Below, one piece after another: positions 26,587 through 36,837 of a stretch of 64,000 nt of DNA. Below the pieces are notes generated by a model. It was given only the letters and a program-made list of their open reading frames with translations, was not told the origin of the DNA and ran no database searches. The stretch's first letter is position 1; the number at the start of each line of letters is the position of its first letter. The DNA is from Devosia sp. YR412 (GTDB lineage: Bacteria; Pseudomonadota; Alphaproteobacteria; Rhizobiales; Devosiaceae). The stretch covers positions 806,001-870,000 of the forward strand of contig NZ_FOFL01000002.1 of assembly GCF_900110945.1 (NCBI RefSeq). Direction: 5' to 3'. The position numbers and the translations under genes were made by a program.

Positions 26587-26702
26587 CTTCAGCGACCCTC
26601 CCAGGTCTATGCGTCTCGCGTTAGGGCGAGATGTCCTGAGGCGGGAGATACGCCCTCTGCCGGGCCGGCGTCAATGAGTCTTTTTGCGCAGGGCGATTGA
26701 GC

Positions 26703-28058
26703 TCAGCGTTTCGGGTAGCGCTGCTTGAGAACGCCATAGACCGCGCGGATGCCGTGGTCGGTGCCGCCGAACGGGCGGCCGGCGCGGGCTTCAGGGGCCC
26801 AGGCCATGATGTCGAGATGCACCCAGGCCCTGGCCTTCTCGACGAACCGCCGCATGAAGAGGGCAGCAGTGATCGAGCCGGCAAAGCCGCCGCTGCCGGC
26901 ATTGTTCACATCGGCAATCTTGGAGCTCATCATGGCGTCATAGGGCGACCACAGCGGCATCTGCCACAGCGGGTCATCGGCAAGCAGCCCTTCGGCCATC
27001 AGATCGCGAGCCAGCGCATCATCGGTCGAATAGAGCGCCGGCAGTTCGGGGCCCAAAGCCACGCGCGCCGCGCCTGTCAGGGTCGCCATGTCGAGCAGAA
27101 GATCTGGGCTTTCCTCGTCGGCCAGCGCCAGGGCATCGGCGAGGATCAGCCGCCCTTCCGCATCTGTATTGCCGATTTCGACGGTCAGTCCCTTACGCGA
27201 GGTCAGCACATCGCCAGGGCGGAAGCTGTCGCTGGCAATGGCATTTTCGACGACCGGAATCAGCACGCGCAGGCGCAGTGCAAGGCCAGCCGAGACAATC
27301 GCATGGGTCAGCCCCAGCACATTGGCGGCACCGCCCATGTCCTTTTTCATCAGCAGCATGCCGGCCGAGGTCTTGATGTCTAGCCCGCCAGTGTCGAAGG
27401 TCACGCCCTTGCCGACCAGCGTCACCTTGGGATCGCTTTCCTTGCCCCAGCGCAGGTCGAGCAGGCGCGGTGGCTGGTTGCCGGCCCGGCCCACCGCATG
27501 GATCATCGGGAAATTGCCGGCGAGCAATTCGTCGCCAACGATTGCGGTTACCGCCATGCTACGCTTGGTCGCGAATGCGCGGATGGCCTCATCGAAGGCA
27601 TCAGGACCCAGATCATTGGTCGGCGTATTGACCAGGTCACGCGCCAGCACGGCCGCCTCGACCAGCCGGTCGATCTCGGCGCTATCGGCGCCGTCCGGGG
27701 CCACCAGGCGCGGCGCAGGCTTGGCCTTGCGGTAGCGGTCGAACCGATAGGCGCCGAGCCGGAAGCCAACCGTCGCCAGCACCGGATCACCATAGGCGCC
27801 GGCGAGGTGGTAATCGCCCTCGGCCAGCGCCGCACCGGCCAGTCCCAGCACCAGCGCCGACCGGCCGCTTTCGGGCCCGATGCCGAACAGATGCCCATCC
27901 ACGGCCCCGTCCGCTCCCGGCAAAGCCAGCAGACGGCCACGCTGACCGGAAAAGCCGTTGGCCGTTGCCCATGCCGCATTGCTCGGCGACAGCCCGGCTT
28001 GCTCGAGCTTGCCCTCCTCAACGACGATGATCGGGAGGGTTTTCGTAGAATGTGCCAT
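26703..28058 (-). CDS. M17-family leucyl aminopeptidase
   Basis: The 451-residue cytoplasmic metallopeptidase has the M17 catalytic domain: GKGVTFDTGGLDIK with the metal-binding Lys and Asp, KKDMGGAANVLGL, and the NTDAEGRLILADAL signature. It is slightly shorter than PepA, and the N-terminal domain differs, as in the PepB-like branch. It removes N-terminal residues from peptides. It is followed by serC after 116 bases on the same strand. Confidence 0.93.
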   Translation of the reverse strand: MAHSTKTLPIIVVEEGKLEQAGLSPSNAAWATANGFSGQRGRLLALPGADGAVDGHLFGIGPESGRSALVLGLAGAALAEGDYHLAGAYGDPVLATVGFRLGAYRFDRYRKAKPAPRLVAPDGADSAEIDRLVEAAVLARDLVNTPTNDLGPDAFDEAIRAFATKRSMAVTAIVGDELLAGNFPMIHAVGRAGNQPPRLLDLRWGKESDPKVTLVGKGVTFDTGGLDIKTSAGMLLMKKDMGGAANVLGLTHAIVSAGLALRLRVLIPVVENAIASDSFRPGDVLTSRKGLTVEIGNTDAEGRLILADALALADEESPDLLLDMATLTGAARVALGPELPALYSTDDALARDLMAEGLLADDPLWQMPLWSPYDAMMSSKIADVNNAGSGGFAGSITAALFMRRFVEKARAWVHLDIMAWAPEARAGRPFGGTDHGIRAVYGVLKQRYPKR

Positions 28059-28134
28059 GGGAGCTCCGCAGATTTGGCAGCAAACTATGCGCCCTCACCG
28101 CGCCTCGCAACGCCGCAGTGCTATCGATCCGGCT

Positions 28135-29118
28135 CTAACCGATGCGGCCGCCCAACTCGTCCTCGATATGGATGCGGATGATGTCGTCGAAACTGGTTTC
28201 GCCGACAAAGCCCAGTGCCTTGGCCCGGCTAGCCTCAAAGGCCTGCGGCCAACCGGCGACGATATTGGCGGTGGTCGCGTCTGGCTGGCGACGGATCAGC
28301 GCCACGGCGTTTGGTCCGGCCACGCGCTCCAGCGCCGCGATCTGCTCGCCGACTGTCGCCGCAAGGCCCGGCATGGTGAGGTTACGCTGATTGCCCAGCA
28401 AGGCTGTATCCATCGCCGCCGCATGCAGCAGGAAACCCACCGCGGCCCGCGGGCTGGCGAACCAGTGCCGCACGGTGTCGGCCACCGGCAACAGCGCCTC
28501 CTGCCCGGCCAGCGGTTCGCGGATGATGCCGGAGAAAAACCCCGATGCCGCCTTGTTGGGTCTGCCCGGCCGCACGGCAATGGTCGGCAGGCGAATGCCG
28601 ACACCATCGACGAAACCGCGCCGGGAATAGTCGGCTAGCAGCAATTCACAGATCGCCTTCTGCGTGCCGTAGCTGGTGAGCGGGGTGTGGTCATGGCTGT
28701 CGCCGATCACCGGCGGCAGGGGCTCGCCAAACACCGCGATCGACGAGGTAAAGACCAGCCGAGGCCGATAGGGCTGAGCTATTCCGGCGAGACGGATCGC
28801 CTCCAGCAGGTGCCGGGTGCCGTCGAGATTGATGCGATAGCCCTTCTCGAAATCGGCTTCGGCTTCACCGGAGACGATAGCGGCAAGATGAAAGATCAGG
28901 TCGGGCCGATCGGCGACCAGTTTCGCCGCGACGTCGGCGTCCGAGAGATCGACCGCAGCGGTCTCGATTGGGATGGATGCTTCGGGCGCCTCTGGCGCGA
29001 TCACGTCGGCCAGCATCAGGCTTTCGATGGCCGTACCACCCACCTGCCCTGCTGCCAGCAGCTGCTTCACCAGCTTGCGCCCGACCATGCCGGCTGCGCC
29101 GATCACCAAGGCCTTCAT
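28135..29118 (-). CDS. denD: NAD-dependent short-chain epimerase/dehydrogenase, DenD-like (D-erythronate dehydrogenase)
   Basis: The 327-residue protein has the extended SDR features: GAAGMVGRKL nucleotide loop, FTSSIAVFG with the catalytic Ser, and SYGTQKAICE with the Tyr and Lys. The segment RLPTIAVRPGRPNKAASGFF is typical of DenD, which oxidises D-erythronate to 2-keto-erythronate. The usual partners (DenC-like aldolases, OtnK kinases) are absent here, so the true substrate is uncertain. It is an orphan gene upstream of the M17 peptidase. Confidence 0.82.
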   Translation of the reverse strand: MKALVIGAAGMVGRKLVKQLLAAGQVGGTAIESLMLADVIAPEAPEASIPIETAAVDLSDADVAAKLVADRPDLIFHLAAIVSGEAEADFEKGYRINLDGTRHLLEAIRLAGIAQPYRPRLVFTSSIAVFGEPLPPVIGDSHDHTPLTSYGTQKAICELLLADYSRRGFVDGVGIRLPTIAVRPGRPNKAASGFFSGIIREPLAGQEALLPVADTVRHWFASPRAAVGFLLHAAAMDTALLGNQRNLTMPGLAATVGEQIAALERVAGPNAVALIRRQPDATTANIVAGWPQAFEASRAKALGFVGETSFDDIIRIHIEDELGGRIG

Positions 29119-29169
29119 CCGTTTCCCCTCCAGGCTTTTGCAGCAGCTTAGCGCGGCTATCGTCAGGCG

Positions 29170-29208
29170 GGGAAATAGAAATCGGCGCCCCTTTGCAGGA
29201 GCGCCGAT
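29170..29208 (-). terminator. Terminator after the beta-barrel gene
   Basis: On the minus strand ATCGGCGC (29208-29201) pairs with GCGCCGAT (29188-29181), followed by TTCTATTT. It lies 22 bases beyond the outer-membrane protein stop codon. Confidence 0.75.
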
Positions 29209-29229
29209 GATTTTCGAACTGGCGATCGC

Positions 29230-30000
29230 TTAGTTGAAGCGGTAGCGCAGCGAGCCGCGCACTTCATGGATGAAGTTGCTGTCGGCATAGATCAGGTCGG
29301 GAACGGCGGCGCCGTTGCTGATCTGGTTGATGTAGATACCGCGGTAGCCGACATCGGCCACAACCGCGCCGAAATCATAGCCAACGCCGACCATGCCGGC
29401 AGCGGCAAAGCTGGTGTTGTTGCCCGAGGGGGCTGGCGACGTGCTGGCTGGTGGCGAGGTCAGGTCGACACGGTTGAAGGCCACACCGGCGCCGCCGCCG
29501 ACATAGGCGAAGGCACCGCCGGCCGCGCCATAGCCCTGGCCGCCAAACGAGAAGTCATAATAGACGTTGGCGAGCGCCAGCGTCGAACGCAGGCGCGCCG
29601 TATAGGTACCAGCGCGGGTGCCGAAGGCTGGGCCCTTGATGACGGTCACGCCGTTGTTGTCGAGGTAATCGACAGTGGCGTCGACGCGCAGGCCGGTACC
29701 GGTTTCGTAACCAAAGCCAGCGCCGACGCTATAGCCGTAGCCCAAGGTCTGAAACGGGAAGGCGACGGGAACGGTGCCTGCGCCGCCGAACGCGCAGCTG
29801 GCGCACTCATAGGCAATCGCGTCGCGGCCGGTCCAGATATTGGCGGCAGCACTGCCGCGCAGATAGAACGAGCCTTCGACGCCATAGTCGACGTCGGGAA
29901 TTTCAATCACGGGCGGGTAATAGGGGAAATCGGCGGCCAGTGCCGAACCGGCGACAAATGTGGCTCCTGCCACCATGATCGCTGCAAAAAGCTTGCGCAT
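29230..30000 (-). CDS. Outer-membrane beta-barrel protein, Omp25/Omp31-like
   Basis: The 256-residue protein has a signal peptide (FAAIMVAGATFVAGSALA, cleaved before ADFPYYPP), then alternating hydrophobic strands with many Gly and Tyr, and ends HEVRGSLRYRFN, with a C-terminal aromatic-x-Phe-like signal for BAM insertion. Eight strands are plausible. Such porin-like proteins are abundant in Hyphomicrobiales. A perfect TTAA-N7-TTAA box lies 61-75 bases before the start codon, suggesting CtrA control. Confidence 0.88.
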   Translation of the reverse strand: MRKLFAAIMVAGATFVAGSALAADFPYYPPVIEIPDVDYGVEGSFYLRGSAAANIWTGRDAIAYECASCAFGGAGTVPVAFPFQTLGYGYSVGAGFGYETGTGLRVDATVDYLDNNGVTVIKGPAFGTRAGTYTARLRSTLALANVYYDFSFGGQGYGAAGGAFAYVGGGAGVAFNRVDLTSPPASTSPAPSGNNTSFAAAGMVGVGYDFGAVVADVGYRGIYINQISNGAAVPDLIYADSNFIHEVRGSLRYRFN

Positions 30001-30060
30001 GAAAAACGTCCTTAGGGTTCCACGACACTAGTCGGTTGAGCCCAATATCGAACATTTTCC

Positions 30061-30134
30061 TTAAAACCTACTTAACCTAACAACTTAACCCTACCAATAT
30101 CCGAACGCAGTTCTATCCGTTAAGACTTGGTAAA
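30061..30134 (-). promoter_or_regulatory. CtrA-type boxes upstream of the beta-barrel gene
   Basis: TTAAAACCTACTTAA at 30061-30075 is an exact TTAA-N7-TTAA, the consensus CtrA site, and continues with CC. A second, one-mismatch copy TTAA-N7-TAAA is at 30120-30134. They lie between the beta-barrel gene start (30000) and the glmM stop (30158), on the side where the beta-barrel promoter must be. Confidence 0.72.
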
Positions 30135-30157
30135 CTGCAAGTCACCAGCACGCTGAA

Positions 30158-31501
30158 CTATGCAACGTCTCTGATCGCTGCTTCGATCTGCGAGACGACG
30201 ATGGAAACCAGGCCAGCATCGTCGGCTTCGCCCATGACGCGAATAACCGGTTCTGTGCCCGAAGCGCGCACCACGAGGCGTCCGCCATTGCCCAGCATGG
30301 CTTGGCCATCGGCAATCGCCTGAATGACCTGCTTGTGTTCCAGCGGCTTGCCCGACTTGAACTTGACGCTGCGCAGCAGCTGCGGGACCTTTTCGAAGCG
30401 GGCGCAGATTTCCGAAACGCTGCGCTCTTCACTTTTCAGCACGGCCAGCAATTGCAGCGCCGCCACAAGGCCATCGCCCGTGGTGGTGAAATCGGAGAGG
30501 ATGATGTGCCCGGATTGCTCGCCGCCGACATTGAAGCCCTTGGCCCGCATGGCTTCGAGCACATAGCGATCGCCCACCTGGGTGCGCTCCAGCGTCAGGC
30601 CCAGCGAACCAAGGTAGCGCTCGAGGCCGAGGTTGGACATGACGGTGGCGACGATGCCACCACCCTGCAGCATTTCGCGCTCGAGCCAGCTCTGGGCGAT
30701 CACCGCCATGAACTGGTCGCCATCGACCACTTCGCCCTTTTCATCGACGATGATGACGCGGTCGGCGTCGCCATCCAGCGCAATGCCGATATCGGCGCGC
30801 ACTTCCTTGACCTTGGCCGACACGGCCTCGGGCGCGGTCGAGCCGACCTTGTCATTGATATTGAAGCCATCGGGCTTGTCGCCAATGGTGAACACCTCAG
30901 CGCCAAGCTCCCAAAGGGCCAGCGGCGCAACCTTGTAAGCGGCGCCATTGGCGCAATCGAGCACCACGCGCAGGCCGGCCAGGTCGGCATTCCGCGGCAG
31001 GGTGCGCTTGGCATATTCGATGTAGCGGGTGCGCGCTTCCTCGTCGCGGTGCGCCCGGCCAATGCCGCGGCCATGCGCCAGCGAGCCCGACATGTCGCTG
31101 TCGATCAGCGCCTCGATCTCTTTTTCGACCTCGTCGCTGAGCTTGTAGCCATCGGGGCGGAACAGCTTGATGCCATTGTCTTCATAGGGATTATGCGAGG
31201 CCGAGATCATCACGCCCAGATCTGCGCGCAGCGAACGGGTCAGCATGGCCACGGCCGGGGTTGGCATCGGCCCGAGCAGATAGACATCCATGCCCACGGC
31301 GGTGAAGCCGGCGGTCAGCGCCTGCTCCAGCATATAGCCGGAGCGGCGCGTATCCTTGCCGATGACCACGCGGTTGCGGTGATCGCCACGCACGAATTTC
31401 TGCCCCGCGGCCATGCCGACCTTGAGCGCCAGTTCGGGGGTCAGCTTGTCGCCATTGGCGAGGCCACGAATGCCGTCGGTGCCGAAATACTTGCGTACCA
31501 T
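30158..31501 (-). CDS. glmM: Phosphoglucosamine mutase
   Basis: The 447-residue enzyme interconverts glucosamine 6- and 1-phosphate for UDP-GlcNAc, peptidoglycan and lipopolysaccharide. The active Ser is in [14 protein letters not shown], the Mg2+ loop is DGDADR, and the sugar-binding GGEQSGH and C-terminal [12 protein letters not shown] loops are present. The start at 31501 ([13 protein letters not shown]) has GGGGAC upstream. It follows ftsH on the same strand, a common bacterial arrangement. Confidence 0.98.
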   Translation of the reverse strand: MVRKYFGTDGIRGLANGDKLTPELALKVGMAAGQKFVRGDHRNRVVIGKDTRRSGYMLEQALTAGFTAVGMDVYLLGPMPTPAVAMLTRSLRADLGVMISASHNPYEDNGIKLFRPDGYKLSDEVEKEIEALIDSDMSGSLAHGRGIGRAHRDEEARTRYIEYAKRTLPRNADLAGLRVVLDCANGAAYKVAPLALWELGAEVFTIGDKPDGFNINDKVGSTAPEAVSAKVKEVRADIGIALDGDADRVIIVDEKGEVVDGDQFMAVIAQSWLEREMLQGGGIVATVMSNLGLERYLGSLGLTLERTQVGDRYVLEAMRAKGFNVGGEQSGHIILSDFTTTGDGLVAALQLLAVLKSEERSVSEICARFEKVPQLLRSVKFKSGKPLEHKQVIQAIADGQAMLGNGGRLVVRASGTEPVIRVMGEADDAGLVSIVVSQIEAAIRDVA

Positions 31502-31587
31502 TGCTGGATGTCCCCTCGTCTGCGCCTGATTTGCCGGCGCGCCGGATAATACCACTTTTGCGCGGCATAACGGAAATTGCGGATAAG

Positions 31588-31615
31588 CAAAAGGGCCGCC
31601 TCGCGGCGACCCTTC
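31588..31615 (-). terminator. Possible terminator between ftsH and glmM
   Basis: AAGGG-CCGC (31591-31599) pairs with GCGG and CCCTT (31603-31615) around a small bulge. On the minus strand it is followed by TTTTGC. It could end or attenuate ftsH transcription before glmM. Confidence 0.55.
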
Positions 31616-31630
31616 AAATCTGTGAATGCC

Positions 31631-33559
<1,929 letters not shown>

Positions 33560-33730
33560 CAATCCTGTCCCGGAGAAGGCGGCGCAAGCAGGCGCGGCGC
33601 GTGTGCCGAATGTATGTCCGGCATTGGGGCGTTACAAGGGCAAGACCTGCGGCCCTTTGGGCCCTGCGTAAAGGCACAATGTCGCGATTGGGTTAATACG
33701 CGGTGGCGAGTCGGAAGGTTCCGCCTGCCC

Positions 33731-34993
33731 TCAATCGATCAGCAATTGCACCGTGATCCGCTCATCAAACGACCAGCCGCCGAGCGACAGCACGCCGCCG
33801 GATGCATCCCGCACGATCGGCGCCGTGCGGATGGCTTCGGCCGGGGCTGTAACCTTGAAGCCGAGGAATTCTTCGAGGCGATGCCGCGGCAGGTAGTCAG
33901 CGACGCTGGCGGTGAGGCCGGGATCGTCCGACCCGTTGACGATGCGGAAGCGTTCGTCCCAGACCAGGGTGCCGTGCGGCAAGAGGATCGCATCGGGCGG
34001 CAGCGAGCGGCCCGGTTCGCGGGCAATGGCGATGGCGCCGTCCTTGAGGCGGATGACGCAGCCCAGCACCGTCGTCGCCTTGGCGAGGTCGCCGCTGGCA
34101 ATGCTCTGGCGCAAACGCTCGACCTGCCCCAGCGCGCGCGGCTTCTGCCGTCCGCCGACGATATTGAGCACGCGGCCGAGCAGGCGCGTGGAAATGGCGG
34201 GGCTCAAGCCCACAAAGGGCGCCAGCTCGATCCGCGCGGCACCAAAGCCGTCGAGCCGGACGATTTCGGCGAAACAGCCATCGGCCATCTGGGCGATGGC
34301 GGCGTCGGCATCAGCAGCGCGTTCGGCGAATTGTGCCAGTGCGGCCGCATCGAGGCCCAGCGCGGCAAGCGCCGGCATGGCCTGCCGCCAGCGGACGCGC
34401 TCGTAGTGCGGATCATTATTTGATGGATCTTCGGCGGGCACGAGACCGGCGGCGAGCACAATCTCGCGCAAGGCACTAGGATCAACGCCCAGCAGTGGCC
34501 GATGCACCGTCACGCCATGGATGTCAGACACGGCGCTCATGCCCTTGAGACCTTCGAGCCCGCTACCATGCGCCATGCGCATCAGCACGGTTTCGGCCTG
34601 ATCCTGCCGGTGATGGGCGGTGAGCAGCACCGTCGCGCCATCCTCGGCCATTGCCGACGCCATCAGCCGATAGCGCGCCAGCCGCGCCGCTTCCTGCACG
34701 CCGCTGACCGGTTTGGGGCCGGTCCACGCCAAGCCACGCGCCGACAGGCCAAGCGCCTTAGCGGCTTCGAGCACCATGGCGACTTCACCAGCCGCTTCGG
34801 GCCGCAAGCCGTGATCGACCGAATAGATATAAATCTGCGGGGGATTGGCGAGGCTTACTGCCCAGCGATGAACCAGCAGCAGCAGCGCCAGGCTATCGGC
34901 GCCACCGGAGACGGCGAGGGCGATGGCGGGTTCATCCGCCACCGCCGCGAACAGAGCCTGCAGCTCTGTTGGCGTTTCAAGACCTGGCGTCAT
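33731..34993 (-). CDS. tilS: tRNA(Ile)-lysidine synthase
   Basis: The 420-residue protein carries the PP-loop SGGADSLALLLLV, which adenylates the wobble cytidine of the AUA-reading tRNA(Ile) before lysine is added. The downstream TAHHRQDQAETVLMR segment is also typical. Its ATG overlaps the cpoB stop codon as ATGA, so translation is probably coupled. The C-terminal region is shorter and less conserved than in E. coli, as usual in alphaproteobacteria. Confidence 0.94.
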   Translation of the reverse strand: MTPGLETPTELQALFAAVADEPAIALAVSGGADSLALLLLVHRWAVSLANPPQIYIYSVDHGLRPEAAGEVAMVLEAAKALGLSARGLAWTGPKPVSGVQEAARLARYRLMASAMAEDGATVLLTAHHRQDQAETVLMRMAHGSGLEGLKGMSAVSDIHGVTVHRPLLGVDPSALREIVLAAGLVPAEDPSNNDPHYERVRWRQAMPALAALGLDAAALAQFAERAADADAAIAQMADGCFAEIVRLDGFGAARIELAPFVGLSPAISTRLLGRVLNIVGGRQKPRALGQVERLRQSIASGDLAKATTVLGCVIRLKDGAIAIAREPGRSLPPDAILLPHGTLVWDERFRIVNGSDDPGLTASVADYLPRHRLEEFLGFKVTAPAEAIRTAPIVRDASGGVLSLGGWSFDERITVQLLID

Positions 34994-35949
34994 GCCGGCG
35001 GGCACTCGGCCTTGGTCTTTTCGGCGGCGAGGCGCGCCGCGACGTCCTGCGTCAGGTTAGGATAGTTGGCCGTCACCTGATTGAAGGTGCGGCAGGCCAC
35101 TTCCCGCTCCCCGGCGCCGGAAATCGAAGCGCCGAGCTTGACCAGCAGTTCAGGCGCCCGATCGCTCTGCGGATCCTTCTGATAGGCATCCAACAAAACA
35201 TCGGCCGCCTCGTTATAGGCGCCGCGCTGCAGCAGCGCATCGCCAAGGAAATTTGCGGCGTCGGCAGTCTGCGGATTGTCGGGATAAAGCTCGATGAACT
35301 GGCTGAACTGATCCTCGGCAAAGGCATAATCGCCCGAGGCCAGAGCTTCATAACCGGCGTTGAACTGCGCATCGGCGTCGGGATTGCCGGTATTGGTCTG
35401 GGCGGGATCGTAATTGAGATTGAGCGGCTGGCCGGTCGTCAGGTCAACGCCACCGGTGGAACCAGTGCCCACCAGCGGATCGCCGGAATTGCCGACCTGG
35501 TCCATTGGCGCGGCGCTGCCATCGTCAAATGTCGGATCGAATTCCACTTCGCCGGGCAGCGGTTGCACGCCCTGCGCGGGAATATCGGTCATCGGCGGCT
35601 CGGTGCTGGTTGTCTGCGGCGCTGCGGCGGGGGCCGCTGCTGCGCCGGAAGTCTGCAGGCGATTCAGGATTTCCTGCAATTGCGTGAGCTGGAAGGTCAG
35701 CCCTTCGATCTGCCCATTCTGCACCCGCATCTGCTCTTCGAGCTGCTGGATGCGCACCATCAGCTGCGCACCGTCCTGCGCCTGGGCGACGCGAATGCGC
35801 TCGGGCTGCGTATTGGTAAAGGTCAGCCCACCCAGCTCGGCCGGCGGCAGCGGATTGGGGGCAGCCATGCCCGGAATTGTGATCCCGAGTGCCACGGCCA
35901 GGGTGCACAACGTCACCCTGCCTGCTCGTGCGATGGACGATAGCTTCAA
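34990..35949 (-). CDS. cpoB: Tol-Pal system periplasmic protein CpoB (YbgF)
   Basis: The 319-residue protein has a signal peptide, an N-terminal coiled coil that would trimerise (LMVRIQQLEEQMRVQNGQIE), a long acidic linker, and C-terminal TPR repeats from about residue 195 (AQFNAGYEALASGDYAFAED). CpoB links peptidoglycan synthesis to Tol-driven outer-membrane constriction. It overlaps tilS by four bases. A terminator after pal separates it from the tolQRAB-pal block. Confidence 0.94.
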   Translation of the reverse strand: MKLSSIARAGRVTLCTLAVALGITIPGMAAPNPLPPAELGGLTFTNTQPERIRVAQAQDGAQLMVRIQQLEEQMRVQNGQIEGLTFQLTQLQEILNRLQTSGAAAAPAAAPQTTSTEPPMTDIPAQGVQPLPGEVEFDPTFDDGSAAPMDQVGNSGDPLVGTGSTGGVDLTTGQPLNLNYDPAQTNTGNPDADAQFNAGYEALASGDYAFAEDQFSQFIELYPDNPQTADAANFLGDALLQRGAYNEAADVLLDAYQKDPQSDRAPELLVKLGASISGAGEREVACRTFNQVTANYPNLTQDVAARLAAEKTKAECPPA

Positions 35950-36021
35950 AGTGACGCCTCCGGTGCCAGACTATGTGGCCCCAACATGGTGCCGATGACG
36001 CTGCGGATAAAGGCCAATTTG

Positions 36022-36064
36022 GTCAAAAAGAAAGCGCCCGGGCCAAATAATGGCTCCGGGCGCT
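36022..36064 (-). terminator. Rho-independent terminator after pal
   Basis: On the minus strand AGCGCCCGG (36064-36056) pairs with CCGGGCGCT (36041-36033), followed by TTCTTTTTG. It lies 60 bases after the pal stop codon, so cpoB probably has its own promoter. Confidence 0.85.
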
Positions 36065-36124
36065 CTTGCCTCCAGTTTGCACTGGATCGCTTCGGTCCCG
36101 CCGCAAGGCAGGACCGGTTTTTGA

Positions 36125-36625
36125 TTACTGCACCACGGTGACGGCGCGGCGGTTCTGCGACCAGCAGGAAATGTCATTGCAGATGGCGACAGGACGTTCC
36201 TTGCCGAAGCTCTGCGACGTGATGCGCTGCTGGTTGACGCCCTTCGAGACGAGGTAGTTGACCACGATCGAGGCGCGGCGGGCGCCCAGGGCAATGTTGT
36301 ATTCGCGGGTACCGCGCTCGTCGGCATGGCCTTCGATCATGATGCGGTAGTTCTGGTACTGGTTCAGCCAGGCCGCTTGCTTGTCCAGGGTGGCCGAGGC
36401 TTCCGAGGTCAGCGAGCTGGAATCGGTTTCGAAGAACACGCGATCGCCGACCGAGACGAGGAATTCCTGCTGGCTGCCGGGGGCGCCGCCGCCGGGGCCG
36501 ACATTGCCAACGCCGGTCAGCCCGACATTGTCATTGGGATTGCGGGCACAGGCCGCAATGACCACGACGAAGAACAGCATCGCGGCCGCGCGCAGTGCAG
36601 TGTTGATTTGTGCGGTATAGACCAC
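36125..36625 (-). CDS. pal: Peptidoglycan-associated lipoprotein Pal
   Basis: The 166-residue protein starts with a lipoprotein signal (AAAMLFFVVVIAAC, lipobox I-A-A-C) and has an OmpA-like domain: VFFETDSSSL, then EGHADERGTREYNIALGARR, which holds diaminopimelate in peptidoglycan. I prefer the GTG at 36625, with AGGAG six bases upstream, over an ATG 33 bases further upstream that lacks a ribosome site. It is separated from tolB by a 212-base gap with a hairpin. Confidence 0.93.
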   Translation of the reverse strand: MVYTAQINTALRAAAMLFFVVVIAACARNPNDNVGLTGVGNVGPGGGAPGSQQEFLVSVGDRVFFETDSSSLTSEASATLDKQAAWLNQYQNYRIMIEGHADERGTREYNIALGARRASIVVNYLVSKGVNQQRITSQSFGKERPVAICNDISCWSQNRRAVTVVQ

Positions 36626-36800
36626 GGTGAGCTCCTGAAAGGCATCAATCTTAAGCACGGCATTTACCGCGCTTAGTCTTAAGACCGGGTTTGTCGGGAT
36701 GGTTAATGTTGTTCTATCGCGGCGCCAATGTGGCGGAAATCCGGGCTTTTTCGCGGTGATGCAATTGCGCCACAGCGCGGATGACGATCACGTTAAGGTT

Positions 36801-36828
36801 AAAGGGCGAGGCTGATGCCTCGCCCTTT
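36801..36828 (-). terminator. Strong hairpin after tolB
   Basis: AAAGGGCGAGGC (36801-36812) is exactly complementary to GCCTCGCCCTTT (36817-36828) with a four-base loop. On the minus strand the trailing T-run is only three bases long. It may terminate or attenuate transcription between tolB and pal. Confidence 0.68.
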
Positions 36829-36837
36829 GGGTCGCGA

